Source: Bacteroidota bacterium (GTDB lineage Bacteria > Bacteroidota > Bacteroidia > Bacteroidales > JAAUTT01). From it: a stretch of 64,000 nt of DNA. The notes under the pieces were generated by a model. That model was not told the origin of the DNA, did no database searches, and saw nothing but the letters and a program-made list of their open reading frames with translations. Shown piece by piece: positions 53,825-62,842 of the stretch (its first letter is position 1; each line of letters begins with the position of its first letter). A program made the translations under genes and the position numbers. The stretch lies in assembly GCA_020048915.1 (NCBI GenBank), contig JAIFLU010000093.1:19975-83974 (forward strand). Direction: 5' to 3'.

Positions 53825-53910
53825 TTTCGGTGGATTTAGAAAGCAAAAAAATAGAAAAAAACAGCCAGTACCAAAAGATTTTCTTACTTTGTTCGCGTTA
53901 AGTATAACGT

Positions 53911-54849
53911 ATGAGAGTTGCAATTATCGATTTAGGGACAAATACATTTAATTTATTAATTGCAGATGTGCTAAATACTAGCAGCTGGCAGCCAGTTTTA
54001 AAAACAAAAGAGGCTGTAAAGTTGGGGCAGGGTGGAATTAATCAGGGAATTATTGTGCCCGAAGCTTATAGCCGGGGGATAGCTGCCATGGGAAATCTTA
54101 GTGCAAAAATATTAATGCATAAGACCGACAAGGTTTTTGCTTTTGGCACCTCGGCGCTTAGGGATGCTTCTAATGGTGCGCTTTTTATTACCGAAGTAAA
54201 AAACAGGTTTAATATTGATGTCACTTTAATTACCGGCGATAAGGAAGCAGAGTTGATTTACCTGGGAGTGAAGCAAACCATTGGTTTGGTAAACGAAAAA
54301 TTTATTATCCTTGATATTGGCGGTGGAAGCAATGAATTTATTATTGCCGATAAACAGAGGTTTTATTGGAAGGAAAGTTTTAAACTGGGTATGGCAAGGT
54401 TGATAGAGAAATTCAATCCTCCGGATCCAATAACGACTGAAACTATTGAGTTTTTAGAATCCTATTTTGAAGATACATTAGGATCTCTGATTCAGGCAAT
54501 CGAAGTCTACTCTCCTTCTATTTTAATTGGGGCATCCGGATCTTTTGATTCGTTTGTGAGTATGATACATTCGGACATCTTTCCAAACGACTTTTCCTTA
54601 CCTGCGTCTCAGCCGATAGAGTTGGCTGAGTTTGAAAATCTTCATACGCAGCTGATTCAGTCAACCCGTGAAGAGCGTGACAAGATGAATGGCCTGGAGC
54701 CAGTACGCCGCGATATGATTGTTTTGGCCGCCGTTTTTGTAAATTACATCATGAAGAGATTTAAGATTTCCACGTTGCACCAATCTTCTTATGCCCTAAA
54801 AGAAGGTGCATTGTGGGAAATAATGCAAACTGATTTAGGTAATAATTAA
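53911..54849 (+). CDS. Ppx/GppA-family exopolyphosphatase or pppGpp phosphatase
   Basis: 312 residues of the ASKHA fold. 'VAIIDLGTNTFNLLIADV' (phosphate 1), 'FGTSALRDASNG', 'LITGDKEAELIYLGV' with the catalytic Glu, and 'FIILDIGGGSNEFII' (phosphate 2) are all intact. It lacks the extra C-terminal HD-like domain, as usual for the short Bacteroidota form. It should hydrolyse polyphosphate and/or pppGpp. The NtrC-like regulator follows 188 bp later. Confidence 0.93.
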   Translation: MRVAIIDLGTNTFNLLIADVLNTSSWQPVLKTKEAVKLGQGGINQGIIVPEAYSRGIAAMGNLSAKILMHKTDKVFAFGTSALRDASNGALFITEVKNRFNIDVTLITGDKEAELIYLGVKQTIGLVNEKFIILDIGGGSNEFIIADKQRFYWKESFKLGMARLIEKFNPPDPITTETIEFLESYFEDTLGSLIQAIEVYSPSILIGASGSFDSFVSMIHSDIFPNDFSLPASQPIELAEFENLHTQLIQSTREERDKMNGLEPVRRDMIVLAAVFVNYIMKRFKISTLHQSSYALKEGALWEIMQTDLGNN

Positions 54850-55003
54850 CAAGTAGAAAGTATTATTTAACTTGCAATTGTATTTAATTCGAAAACTCGC
54901 ATTTAACCTGGAATATGCAATGTTTACTTTATATTTTGAATTTTAACCCTGCAACCTGCAACTGCATTCTAAACTTGCAACCTGCATTTATCTCTATTTT
55001 TTA

Positions 55004-55027
55004 AACCCGTAACCCGTAACCCGTAAC
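55004..55027. repeat. Short tandem repeat, aacccgt x 3.4
   Basis: Three exact copies of aacccgt plus aac lie just before the regulator start at 55038. Upstream (54945-54990) is an imperfect double copy of gcaacctgca. Copy number could vary by slippage; a regulatory role is unproven. Confidence 0.6.
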
Positions 55028-55037
55028 ATTCAATCAT

Positions 55038-56204
55038 ATGGCCAAAATATTAGTGATAGACGACGAACGAAGCATCCGCAATACTTTAAAGGAAGTTTTA
55101 GAATATGAAAATCATCAGGTAGAAGTTGCTGCTGATGGGTTAGAAGGACTGGAGACTTTTAAAAAAGGTGGATTTGAAGTGGTTTTGTGTGACATTAAAA
55201 TGCCCAATATGGATGGAATGGAAGTATTGGAAAAGCTTTTTGAGCTCAGTACGGATGTTCCGGTAGTTATGATTTCGGGTCACGGCAACATAGACACTGC
55301 TGTGGAGGCCATTAAAAAAGGGGCATTTGATTTTATCGAAAAGCCACTTGATCTGAACCGTTTGCTTATTACTATCCGTAACTCACTCGATAAATCAGTA
55401 CTAATTACTGAAACAAAGGTTCTTAAAAAGAAAGTAACTAAAACTTTTGATATTGTTGGGCAGTCGGAATCTATAAACCGGGTTAAAGATATGATTGATC
55501 GGGTAGCTCCAACCGATGCTCGGGTATTGATTACCGGTAAAAATGGAACCGGAAAGGAGCTTGTTGCCCGTTGGCTGCATGAAAAAAGTTCCCGTGCCGG
55601 AAACCCTTTTGTGGAGGTAAACTGTGCGGCTATTCCTTCGGAATTAATAGAGAGTGAGCTATTTGGACACGAAAAAGGTTCCTTTACTTCGGCGTATAAG
55701 GATCGGAAAGGAAAATTTGAGTTGGCTATTGGCGGCACCTTGTTTCTCGACGAAATTGGCGACATGAGCCTTTCGGCCCAGGCAAAAGTTTTACGCGCAT
55801 TGCAGGAAAGTAAAATTACCCGCGTTGGTAGCGATAAAGAAATAAAAGTTGATGTTCGGATAATAGCAGCTACTAACAAAGATCTGAAAAAAGAGATCGA
55901 TTTGGGGAATTTCCGCGAAGACCTTTATCACCGGCTTAGTGTTATCTTAATCCATGTACCTTCTTTAAACGACCGGCTGGATGATATACCTGGTTTGGCG
56001 TACCATTTTATCGATTTAATATGCTGCGAATATGGCATGCCAAGGAAAATGATCTCTGAAAGTGCAATCCAGGAACTGCAAAAGATAACCTGGACGGGGA
56101 ATATCCGCGAATTCAGGAATGTTTTAGAGCGTTTAATTATTCTTTGCGACAAGGAGATTACAGATGCGGATGTACTGGCATATGCCCAGCCAATATCGAA
56201 ATAA
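55038..56204 (+). CDS. NtrC-like sigma-54 response regulator without a DNA-binding domain
   Basis: 388 residues. Receiver domain 1-120 (acidic pocket Asp8-Asp9, phosphorylation site Asp52 in 'VLCDIKMP'), AAA+ domain about 140-375 with Walker A 'GKNGTGKE' (167-174), sigma-54 contact loop 'GSFTSA' (GAFTGA in the reference), Walker B 'GTLFLDEIGDM' and 'NIREFRNVLERL'. The protein then stops at 'AYAQPISK' with no Fis-type helix-turn-helix. It may activate from solution or depend on a partner for DNA contact. The stop directly touches the GTG of the next gene. Confidence 0.9.
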   Translation: MAKILVIDDERSIRNTLKEVLEYENHQVEVAADGLEGLETFKKGGFEVVLCDIKMPNMDGMEVLEKLFELSTDVPVVMISGHGNIDTAVEAIKKGAFDFIEKPLDLNRLLITIRNSLDKSVLITETKVLKKKVTKTFDIVGQSESINRVKDMIDRVAPTDARVLITGKNGTGKELVARWLHEKSSRAGNPFVEVNCAAIPSELIESELFGHEKGSFTSAYKDRKGKFELAIGGTLFLDEIGDMSLSAQAKVLRALQESKITRVGSDKEIKVDVRIIAATNKDLKKEIDLGNFREDLYHRLSVILIHVPSLNDRLDDIPGLAYHFIDLICCEYGMPRKMISESAIQELQKITWTGNIREFRNVLERLIILCDKEITDADVLAYAQPISK

Positions 56205-56918
56205 GTGAGAAGAAACGATTTTTTGAATTTAAGGTGGTTAGCAGCAATTGGTATTATTGGATTAATTTTGGTTTGTAGCTTGTATGCAAAACGAGAATTA
56301 TTCTGCATAAAAGATGAATTTGGTGCTGAAAAAACTAATATTGAGAACCTTGAAATAAATGGACTTAGAAATGGCGATCTGATATTTCAGACCTCACTTT
56401 CAGGACAAAGTAAGGCTATTCAACTGGCAACCAAATCCAGATATTCGCATTGCGGAATAATCTATAAGGAAAGAAATGATTACTTTGTTCTTGAAGCTGT
56501 TCAGCCTGTTAAACTTACTTCGCTAAACACTTGGATTGCCAGGGGACAGGATGGAAAATTTGTAATTAAACGGCTTAAAAATGCCGATCGGATTTTGACT
56601 CCAACTGCAATTGCAGAAATGAAAAAGTTGGGGAAGAAATATTTGGGTAAAAGCTATGATCTCACTTTTGAGTGGTCGGACGATAAAATGTATTGTTCCG
56701 AACTTATCTGGAAAATTTATAAACAGTCAACGGGTTTAGAAATTGGGGAATTGCAAAAGCTGAAAGATTTTGATTTGACAAACAAGATTGTAAAGGAAAA
56801 GATGCACGAACGCTACAGAGATAATATACCAGAAGACGAAATTGTAATTTCTCCAGCCGCCATTTTTGAAAGTGAACTTTTATTTACAGTTACTCCCTCA
56901 GAAAGCAATAAATTTTAA
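56205..56918 (+). CDS. YiiX/YebB-like NlpC/P60-type cysteine hydrolase
   Basis: 237 residues from a GTG that directly follows the regulator's stop codon. An N-terminal membrane helix (about 10-27) is followed by the hydrolase: 'NGDLIFQTSLSGQSKAIQLATKSRYSHCGIIY' with the catalytic His, and 'MYCSELIWKIYKQSTG' with the nucleophile Cys. The motifs are those of the YiiX/DUF830 peptidases (permuted NlpC/P60), which act on amide or ester bonds in the envelope. Coupling to the regulator suggests joint expression. Substrate unknown. Confidence 0.85.
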   Translation: MRRNDFLNLRWLAAIGIIGLILVCSLYAKRELFCIKDEFGAEKTNIENLEINGLRNGDLIFQTSLSGQSKAIQLATKSRYSHCGIIYKERNDYFVLEAVQPVKLTSLNTWIARGQDGKFVIKRLKNADRILTPTAIAEMKKLGKKYLGKSYDLTFEWSDDKMYCSELIWKIYKQSTGLEIGELQKLKDFDLTNKIVKEKMHERYRDNIPEDEIVISPAAIFESELLFTVTPSESNKF

Positions 56919-56975
56919 TGAACCCCTGTTCTAAGGAAAAGCTGTGGGTGACTTATTTTGTATAAAAATATTAGC

Positions 56976-59459
56976 CTAAGCCTTTATATAAGGAATGGTG
57001 AAGTAGAAGGCAGAACCAACTCCCGGTTTTGAAGTTAGCCATATTTTTCCGCCAAGACATTCAACATAAGCTTTCGAAATAGATAAACCCAGTCCGGTTC
57101 CTCCTGATTTATTCGAAAGCGTGCTTTCTACCTGCCGGAAACGATCAAAAATTGCCGAATGGAATTCCGGGTTTATACCTATCCCTGTATCTTCAACATA
57201 AAACTGTAGCATGGTTTCTTTCAACTCATACCCAAAGGAAACTGATCCCTGTGAAGTAAATTTTATAGCGTTGGTAACTAAATTCGACAGGACTTCAATA
57301 AATTTAGTATAATCCGTTAAAACAATGGCATCTTCACCAGTCAAATAAGTTGTATATTTTAATTCGACTTTTTTTGTGTCGGCATTATTTTTATGCTGAT
57401 CAAATAAAAGTTGGATTACTGAATTTATATCTGTTTTACCGATATTGATCTTAAGCTGCCCAGCTTCTATGGTGGCAATGTTAATAATATCTGTTATGAT
57501 CGATAATAGCTGATTACTGCTCTGAATAATGATATCGATAAATTGGTTTCGTTTGTCGTCAGTGAAGTCCTGTTCTTTTAGAAATCCAGAAAATCCTACA
57601 ATTGCATTCAGTGGAGTTCTTATTTCGTGCGATATGTTATTTAAAAAAGCCGTTTTCAACCGATCACTTTCTTCCGCTTTTTCTTTGGCCCGTAATAATT
57701 CCTCTTCGGCAAGTTTACGTTCTGTAATATCTGTAGTAATGCCAACCATGCCATTTATATTACCGTTTTTGTCTCTAAATGGCACTTTTGAGACTAACAA
57801 CCATTTCATATTGCCGTCTGGACCAATGCCTGGTTCAACATGATTCAAAATAGGAATTCCATCAAGGATTACTTTCTTATCCTCCTCATAAAATTTTTCT
57901 GCTTGCTCCGGCGGAAAAACCTCAAAATCAGTTTGCCCAATTATTTCAATATCGGGATTTAGTCCGTAGTATTTAAGATGTCCTTTGAGACTATTCGCAT
58001 GTATAAGGTTGACAATAATATTTTTATGCTTCTTATCTTTTATAAAAACACCACTGGGCAAATTGTCTATCAATGTACGGAGTAAGGTACGTTCCTTCAT
58101 TAGTGCTTCCTCCGTTCGTTTACGCTCGGTAATATCGCGGCAGAGTTTAATAATAAATAAACGGTTATTGGCATGTACGGTGTTTGCGTTTATTTCGACC
58201 GGAATAACTGTACCATCTTTATGTTGATATTCTAATTCAAGTGTACGAACAATTCCGGTTTCCAGGCATTTCCCTATTTCCTTTTGGTGTTTTTCTTTAT
58301 CCTTTGGGGCAGTCCATTCAATAACAGAATGATTTATAATTTCATTAATCGATTCGAAACCAGATAATTGAGCATATTTTAAATTTGCATCTATTACGAT
58401 CCCATTTTCGGTTAAAACAGCATAGCCTGTATCGGTAGTTTCAATAACGGTCCGGTATCGTTCTTCGCTTTCCAGAAGTTCATTTTCTGTTAATTTTTTT
58501 AATTCCGATTCTTTTAATATGATCCAGGCTTTTAGTCCAAAATAAGATAGAAATATACCTCCCATAAAAAGGAGTGCGAGGATTCCGATAAGTTTGTTTC
58601 GAAATTGGGTAAGCGATGCAGTTATTTCATCTTCGGAGTAAGTTATGGCAAGGGACCAAAAAGTGTTTTTGATGCGAATAGGAAGATAATAAGCTATTTT
58701 TTTAATTAATAGATCAGCATTATCTCTATCGCGATAAACGTAAGAGGCCGTTCCTTCTTTCCCTGAAAGCATTTGACCGGCTAATTTTATAAGTTCGGGA
58801 TAACCTTTTGCTGTTTCATGAATCGATTTGCCTACATGACCAGGGATTGGGCAATATAACTCAATACCCTTTCCACTTAACATCCATGCATAACCAGTTT
58901 TCCCAATTTTAATATCATCAAGAATTCCCTTGGTTATCTGTTCAAAATTTAATAAAAATGCAATAGTGCCATCGAATTTTCCATTTTTATAAACAGGATA
59001 ATGAATAACAACGGCCTTAAAACCCTGTACAGCATTGAACACATCACTTACAACCGGTTCATGGTCCATAAGGATTTTTGCCATATGTTCCTGCTGAGAA
59101 ATATTTGCACCAATGGAACTGAAAAGGTAAGGAACTGTATAGATTAATATGCCGTTTTTATCGGTACGCGTAATGGCTTTTATTTCATCTTTATGAATAT
59201 TTCTAAGTCGGATAATGTCGTTTTTACCAGGGCTATTCAGCAATATTATATCGCTGTCTTTCGACAGGTAGAACAACACATTGTTCCATTTTTCAAATAA
59301 TTGGCTAAAGCTTTTAGAAGCTTGCCTGGCATGAATTTTTTGGTGGCCAAAAATCTCTTCAATCTTTGTCTTTCTTTCAATTTCATAGAAATAATTGAAT
59401 AAATAAGCAAATGTTGCCAATAATATGAATATGCTTATTATCCAATAACGTATTTTCAT
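56976..59459 (-). CDS. Membrane sensor histidine kinase with Cache and two PAS domains
   Basis: 827 residues. One membrane helix near 5-23, an extracytoplasmic dCache-like sensor (about 40-290), a second helix (about 292-315), PAS-1 (about 330-450), PAS-2 (about 455-585), HisKA with phospho-acceptor His611 ('NNISHEIRTPLNAIVG') and a HATPase_c domain ('LVTNAIKFT', 'VEDTGIGI', 'SGGTGLGLSISK'). No receiver domain is fused. It is convergent with the YiiX gene and may pair with the receiver at 51066 or the regulator at 55038 (inference from distance only). The ligand is probably small and organic. Confidence 0.93.
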   Translation of the reverse strand: MKIRYWIISIFILLATFAYLFNYFYEIERKTKIEEIFGHQKIHARQASKSFSQLFEKWNNVLFYLSKDSDIILLNSPGKNDIIRLRNIHKDEIKAITRTDKNGILIYTVPYLFSSIGANISQQEHMAKILMDHEPVVSDVFNAVQGFKAVVIHYPVYKNGKFDGTIAFLLNFEQITKGILDDIKIGKTGYAWMLSGKGIELYCPIPGHVGKSIHETAKGYPELIKLAGQMLSGKEGTASYVYRDRDNADLLIKKIAYYLPIRIKNTFWSLAITYSEDEITASLTQFRNKLIGILALLFMGGIFLSYFGLKAWIILKESELKKLTENELLESEERYRTVIETTDTGYAVLTENGIVIDANLKYAQLSGFESINEIINHSVIEWTAPKDKEKHQKEIGKCLETGIVRTLELEYQHKDGTVIPVEINANTVHANNRLFIIKLCRDITERKRTEEALMKERTLLRTLIDNLPSGVFIKDKKHKNIIVNLIHANSLKGHLKYYGLNPDIEIIGQTDFEVFPPEQAEKFYEEDKKVILDGIPILNHVEPGIGPDGNMKWLLVSKVPFRDKNGNINGMVGITTDITERKLAEEELLRAKEKAEESDRLKTAFLNNISHEIRTPLNAIVGFSGFLKEQDFTDDKRNQFIDIIIQSSNQLLSIITDIINIATIEAGQLKINIGKTDINSVIQLLFDQHKNNADTKKVELKYTTYLTGEDAIVLTDYTKFIEVLSNLVTNAIKFTSQGSVSFGYELKETMLQFYVEDTGIGINPEFHSAIFDRFRQVESTLSNKSGGTGLGLSISKAYVECLGGKIWLTSKPGVGSAFYFTIPYIKA

Positions 59460-59527
59460 TTTACTCTTGAAATAAGTTATTTATATGCAATTGCCCAAAA
59501 AGTTGCATAAAGTAAAGCAGCGTAGCT

Positions 59528-59983
59528 TTATTGATCCATTAATACTTTAATTACCACTTTCTTTACCAATTTGCTTTCTCCAATTTCTACACATGGCTGG
59601 TGTCCATCCTGAGGAAAAAAAAACGCAAACATCCCAGCTTCAATAGTAACATAATCTCCACTTCCTGTAAAAAAAAGAATGTCTTTTTCTTGGCTATATT
59701 CGTCAACCTGTTTTAGGTTATCAATCGGTGTAAAGCCCATTTGTTCGGCTCCCTCAATAACATATTGAATATCGAGGTATTTCCGGTGTGCTTCCCAACG
59801 AGCATCCTCAAGTTTTTTAGTATTATAAGCACTTACAAGCGCGTATATTTCTTTCCCTGCAACTTCGTATTTACCTGGTTCAAGCTTAGAGAAATCAGTA
59901 GATTGAAGATATTCTAAAGCGATAGAAATTCGAGGTGTTAAACGTTGGTATAAAGTTGCGTTGGATAATTTATCAACTATCAT
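59528..59983 (-). CDS. YhcH/YjgK/YiaL-family (DUF386) protein
   Basis: 151 residues from ATG 59983 ('MIVDKLSNATLYQRLTPRI'); the frame extends 9 residues upstream from 60010 without homology-like sequence. 'HRKYLDIQYVIEGAEQMGFTP' and 'GMFAFFFPQDGHQPCVEIGESKLVKKVVIKV' are the family metal-binding and cupin-like strands. Members are mutarotase- or isomerase-like enzymes of sugar and sialic-acid metabolism. No operon partner is evident. Confidence 0.9.
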   Translation of the reverse strand: MIVDKLSNATLYQRLTPRISIALEYLQSTDFSKLEPGKYEVAGKEIYALVSAYNTKKLEDARWEAHRKYLDIQYVIEGAEQMGFTPIDNLKQVDEYSQEKDILFFTGSGDYVTIEAGMFAFFFPQDGHQPCVEIGESKLVKKVVIKVLMDQ

Positions 59984-60441
59984 ATTATTTTTTTCAAGGG
60001 TTATAAACAAATGTAATTACTTTAACTGAGAATTTGCTTTTCGCAGGAATAGAATGATCTTAATTTTGAAATTCCATGTGCATTTAAAAAAAAGCCTTTT
60101 AGGCAATAGGACATCATAACTAACAACTAAATGATTTCGATGTTTTTATCGAGGTTATTCTCAAAATTTAGTATATTTAATTTAATTAATTTTTAATTCA
60201 CTTCTGGTATCGGCGGACATTTCGTTCTTTATTCCGGTAAATTTTACAGCCTTTTGGTGATGCAATATTTATATAAAATCTTTTAAGAAATAGGTTAATT
60301 CATAAATTCTTTATACGTGAGTGAACAATACAGCTAAATTATTATTCTATTGAACGTATGGGAGAGGGATATTTTTTTGAACAGCAGGATTGGTATAATA
60401 GTTTAAAATAATATATTCTTGAAATTAAATAACTAATTACT
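59984..60441. other. 458-bp divergent intergenic region before hypC
   Basis: AT-rich, no protein-like ORF. It should hold the promoters of the YhcH/YiaL gene (-) and hypC (+). I looked for a sigma-54 -24/-12 site (GG-N10-GC) near hypC and for an FNR-type palindrome and could not identify either with confidence. Confidence 0.4.
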
Positions 60442-60708
60442 ATGTGTTTGGCGATTCCAGGGAAAATTGTAGCAATTAACAGCTCCAATCCGGACCTAAA
60501 AATGGCAAAAGTCAGTTTTGGCGGAATTTTAAAGGACATCTGTATCGAATGGCTTCCGGATGTTGAAGAAGGAGATTATGTTATGGCCCATGCAGGTACT
60601 GCTTTAAATAAAGTTAATGAAGCCGAAGCAGAAGAGACGATACAAATATTCAGACAATGGACGGATGGACTTGATACACGCGACACTAAATCTGAAGAAA
60701 TAGCGTGA
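60442..60708 (+). CDS. hypC: HypC hydrogenase maturation chaperone
   Basis: 88 residues, N-terminus 'MCLAIPGKIVAINSS' with the essential Cys2 that binds the iron of the Fe(CN)2CO unit during [NiFe] hydrogenase assembly, then 'VSFGGILKDICIEWLPDVEEGDYVMAHAGTALNKV', diagnostic of HypC/HybG/HupF. The C-terminal tail is short and acidic. Its stop overlaps the hypD start by four bases (GTGA), so they are translationally coupled. Confidence 0.97.
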   Translation: MCLAIPGKIVAINSSNPDLKMAKVSFGGILKDICIEWLPDVEEGDYVMAHAGTALNKVNEAEAEETIQIFRQWTDGLDTRDTKSEEIA

Positions 60709-61790
60709 AATATATTGACGAATACCGGGATATTAATGTGGTAACGGCATTGTCCAAGCGCATTCACGAGGTTGCCAAACATTCGTGGAATATCATGGAA
60801 ATTTGTGGCGGACAAACCCATTCCATAATGAAATATAATCTTACTTCGTTTTTGCCCCCAAAAATTTCGCTTATACATGGACCCGGATGCCCTGTTTGTG
60901 TCACTCCACTTGAAAAAATCGATAAAGCCCTTGCATTGGCTTCAAACAGTAGGGTTATTTTCACATCTTTTGGCGATATGCTGCGTGTTCCCGGATCGCA
61001 GGGGGATCTGCTCAAGGCAAAAGCAAATGGAGCGGATGTTCGAACTGTTTATTCTCCTCTTGATGCATTGAAAATTGCTACCGACAATCTATCAAAAGAG
61101 ATTGTTTTTTTTGCCATTGGTTTTGAAACTACGGCTCCGGTAAATGCACTCTCGGTTATTCAAGCGCAAAAACAAAATATCAAAAACTATTCTGTATTAA
61201 GTTCACATGTGCTTGTTCCTCCGGCAATGGAGCTTATTTTATCTTCTCCCGACAATCGGGTAAATGCATTTTTAGCTGCCGGTCATGTTTGCACAGTGAT
61301 GGGGTATCGTCAATATCACTCTATTGCAGCCAGGTATAAAACACCTATTGCCATAACCGGGTTTGAGCCAGTTGATGTTTTGCAGGGAATCCTCTCAGTT
61401 GTTACGCAACTTGAAAACAATACGGCTTTGGTGAAAAACGAATATGCGCGAATAGTTACTGAGGAAGGGAATGAGAATGCCCAGGAAACGTTGTGGAGAG
61501 TATTTGAAACTTCCGACCAAACCTGGAGGGGAATTGGAACAATTCCAAAGAGTGGCTTACGAATCCGAAAGGAATTTCAGGCATATGATGCTGAATTGAA
61601 ATTTGACCTGACCGGAATTAAATCAACTGAATCGGCAAACTGTATTGCCGGTCAGATATTACAAGGGAAGCTAAAACCTTACCAATGCAATGAATTTGGT
61701 AAAGCCTGCACTCCCGAAAACCCCAAAGGTGCTCCAATGGTATCGCACGAAGGTGCTTGTTCTGCTTATTTTCGCTTTCAAAACATATAA
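60705..61790 (+). CDS. hypD: HypD hydrogenase Fe-CN/CO cofactor scaffold
   Basis: 361 residues from a GTG start overlapping hypC. Conserved cysteine motifs 'EICGGQTHS', 'GPGCPVCVTP' and the C-terminal 4Fe-4S set 'CNEFGKACTPENPKGAPMVSHEGACSAYF' are complete. With HypC it carries the iron while HypE delivers cyanide. Length is normal. hypE starts 2 bp after the stop. Confidence 0.97.
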   Translation: MKYIDEYRDINVVTALSKRIHEVAKHSWNIMEICGGQTHSIMKYNLTSFLPPKISLIHGPGCPVCVTPLEKIDKALALASNSRVIFTSFGDMLRVPGSQGDLLKAKANGADVRTVYSPLDALKIATDNLSKEIVFFAIGFETTAPVNALSVIQAQKQNIKNYSVLSSHVLVPPAMELILSSPDNRVNAFLAAGHVCTVMGYRQYHSIAARYKTPIAITGFEPVDVLQGILSVVTQLENNTALVKNEYARIVTEEGNENAQETLWRVFETSDQTWRGIGTIPKSGLRIRKEFQAYDAELKFDLTGIKSTESANCIAGQILQGKLKPYQCNEFGKACTPENPKGAPMVSHEGACSAYFRFQNI

Positions 61791-61792
61791 AA

Positions 61793-62824
61793 ATGGAACT
61801 GACTTGCCCGATTCCCGATAATCACTTTGATAAAATAACCATTGCCCATGGGGGAGGAGGTAAATTATCAAATCAGCTTATTCAGGATGTATTGGTGCGG
61901 GAACTTGATAACCGGTTTTTACATCCAATGCACGATGGCGCTATTTTGCAGGTTTCGGGAACAATTGCATTTACTACCGATTCGTATGTAGTACAACCCC
62001 TGTTTTTTCCGGGTGGGGATATCGGTAAACTGGCAGTTTGTGGCACAGTAAACGATTTGGTATGTTGCGGAGCCATGCCCAAATACCTTTCGTTAAGCTT
62101 TATTTTAGAAGAAGGACTGGAGATTTTTGTTCTTAGAAAAATTGTTTCTTCTATCCGAGAAACAGCCATTAAAGCGGGAGTTTATATAGTAACCGGCGAC
62201 ACAAAAGTGGTCGAGAAGGGAAAGGGCGACAAAATATTCATTAACACAGCCGGAATTGGCGAAATAATCCCAGGAATGGATATTGGAGCCCACCAAATTC
62301 AATCGGGCGACAAAATAATTATCAACGGTTCTATTGCCGAGCATGGTATTGCAATAGTGTCTTCCCGCGAAGGGTTAGAATTTGGAACAACCATTGAAAG
62401 TGATTCAGCTTCACTCCAGGGATTGCTGAAAGCGTTGTATGATGCCCAGATACCTGTCCGTATGATGCGCGATCCCACCCGTGGGGGATTGGCATCCTCG
62501 TTAAATGAGATTGCCGTATCAGCACAAAAAGGTATTATACTGTATGAGACCGAAATTCCAATTTTAGAAGAAGTAAAAGGAGCCTGCGAAATGCTGGGGT
62601 TCGATCCGCTCTATGTTGCAAACGAAGGGAAAATCCTCTTTTTTGTTCCCCAGGAATTTTCGTTGCAGGCGCTTCAGGTAATAAAAGATCAGGAATTTGG
62701 TCATAATGCAGCAATTATTGGCGAAGTTACTACCGGAAAGCCTCTGGTAACATTGAAAACGATTTTAGGAAGCCATAGAATCATAGATATGATATCGGGA
62801 GAACAACTTCCCCGTATTTGTTAA
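61793..62824 (+). CDS. hypE: HypE carbamoyl dehydratase (cyanide ligand donor)
   Basis: 343 residues; the start is taken at 61793, since the longer reading from 61757 runs over hypD. PurM-like ATP-binding fold with 'ITIAHGGGGKLSNQLIQDV', 'TDSYVVQPLFFPGGDIGKLAVCGTVND' and 'MRDPTRGGLASSLNEIA', and the essential C-terminal Cys in 'EQLPRIC' that is carbamoylated by HypF and dehydrated to thiocyanate. hypF, hypA, hypB and hydrogenase genes are not in the window. Confidence 0.97.
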   Translation: MELTCPIPDNHFDKITIAHGGGGKLSNQLIQDVLVRELDNRFLHPMHDGAILQVSGTIAFTTDSYVVQPLFFPGGDIGKLAVCGTVNDLVCCGAMPKYLSLSFILEEGLEIFVLRKIVSSIRETAIKAGVYIVTGDTKVVEKGKGDKIFINTAGIGEIIPGMDIGAHQIQSGDKIIINGSIAEHGIAIVSSREGLEFGTTIESDSASLQGLLKALYDAQIPVRMMRDPTRGGLASSLNEIAVSAQKGIILYETEIPILEEVKGACEMLGFDPLYVANEGKILFFVPQEFSLQALQVIKDQEFGHNAAIIGEVTTGKPLVTLKTILGSHRIIDMISGEQLPRIC

Positions 62825-62842
62825 TGTCGAAATGTATATAAT

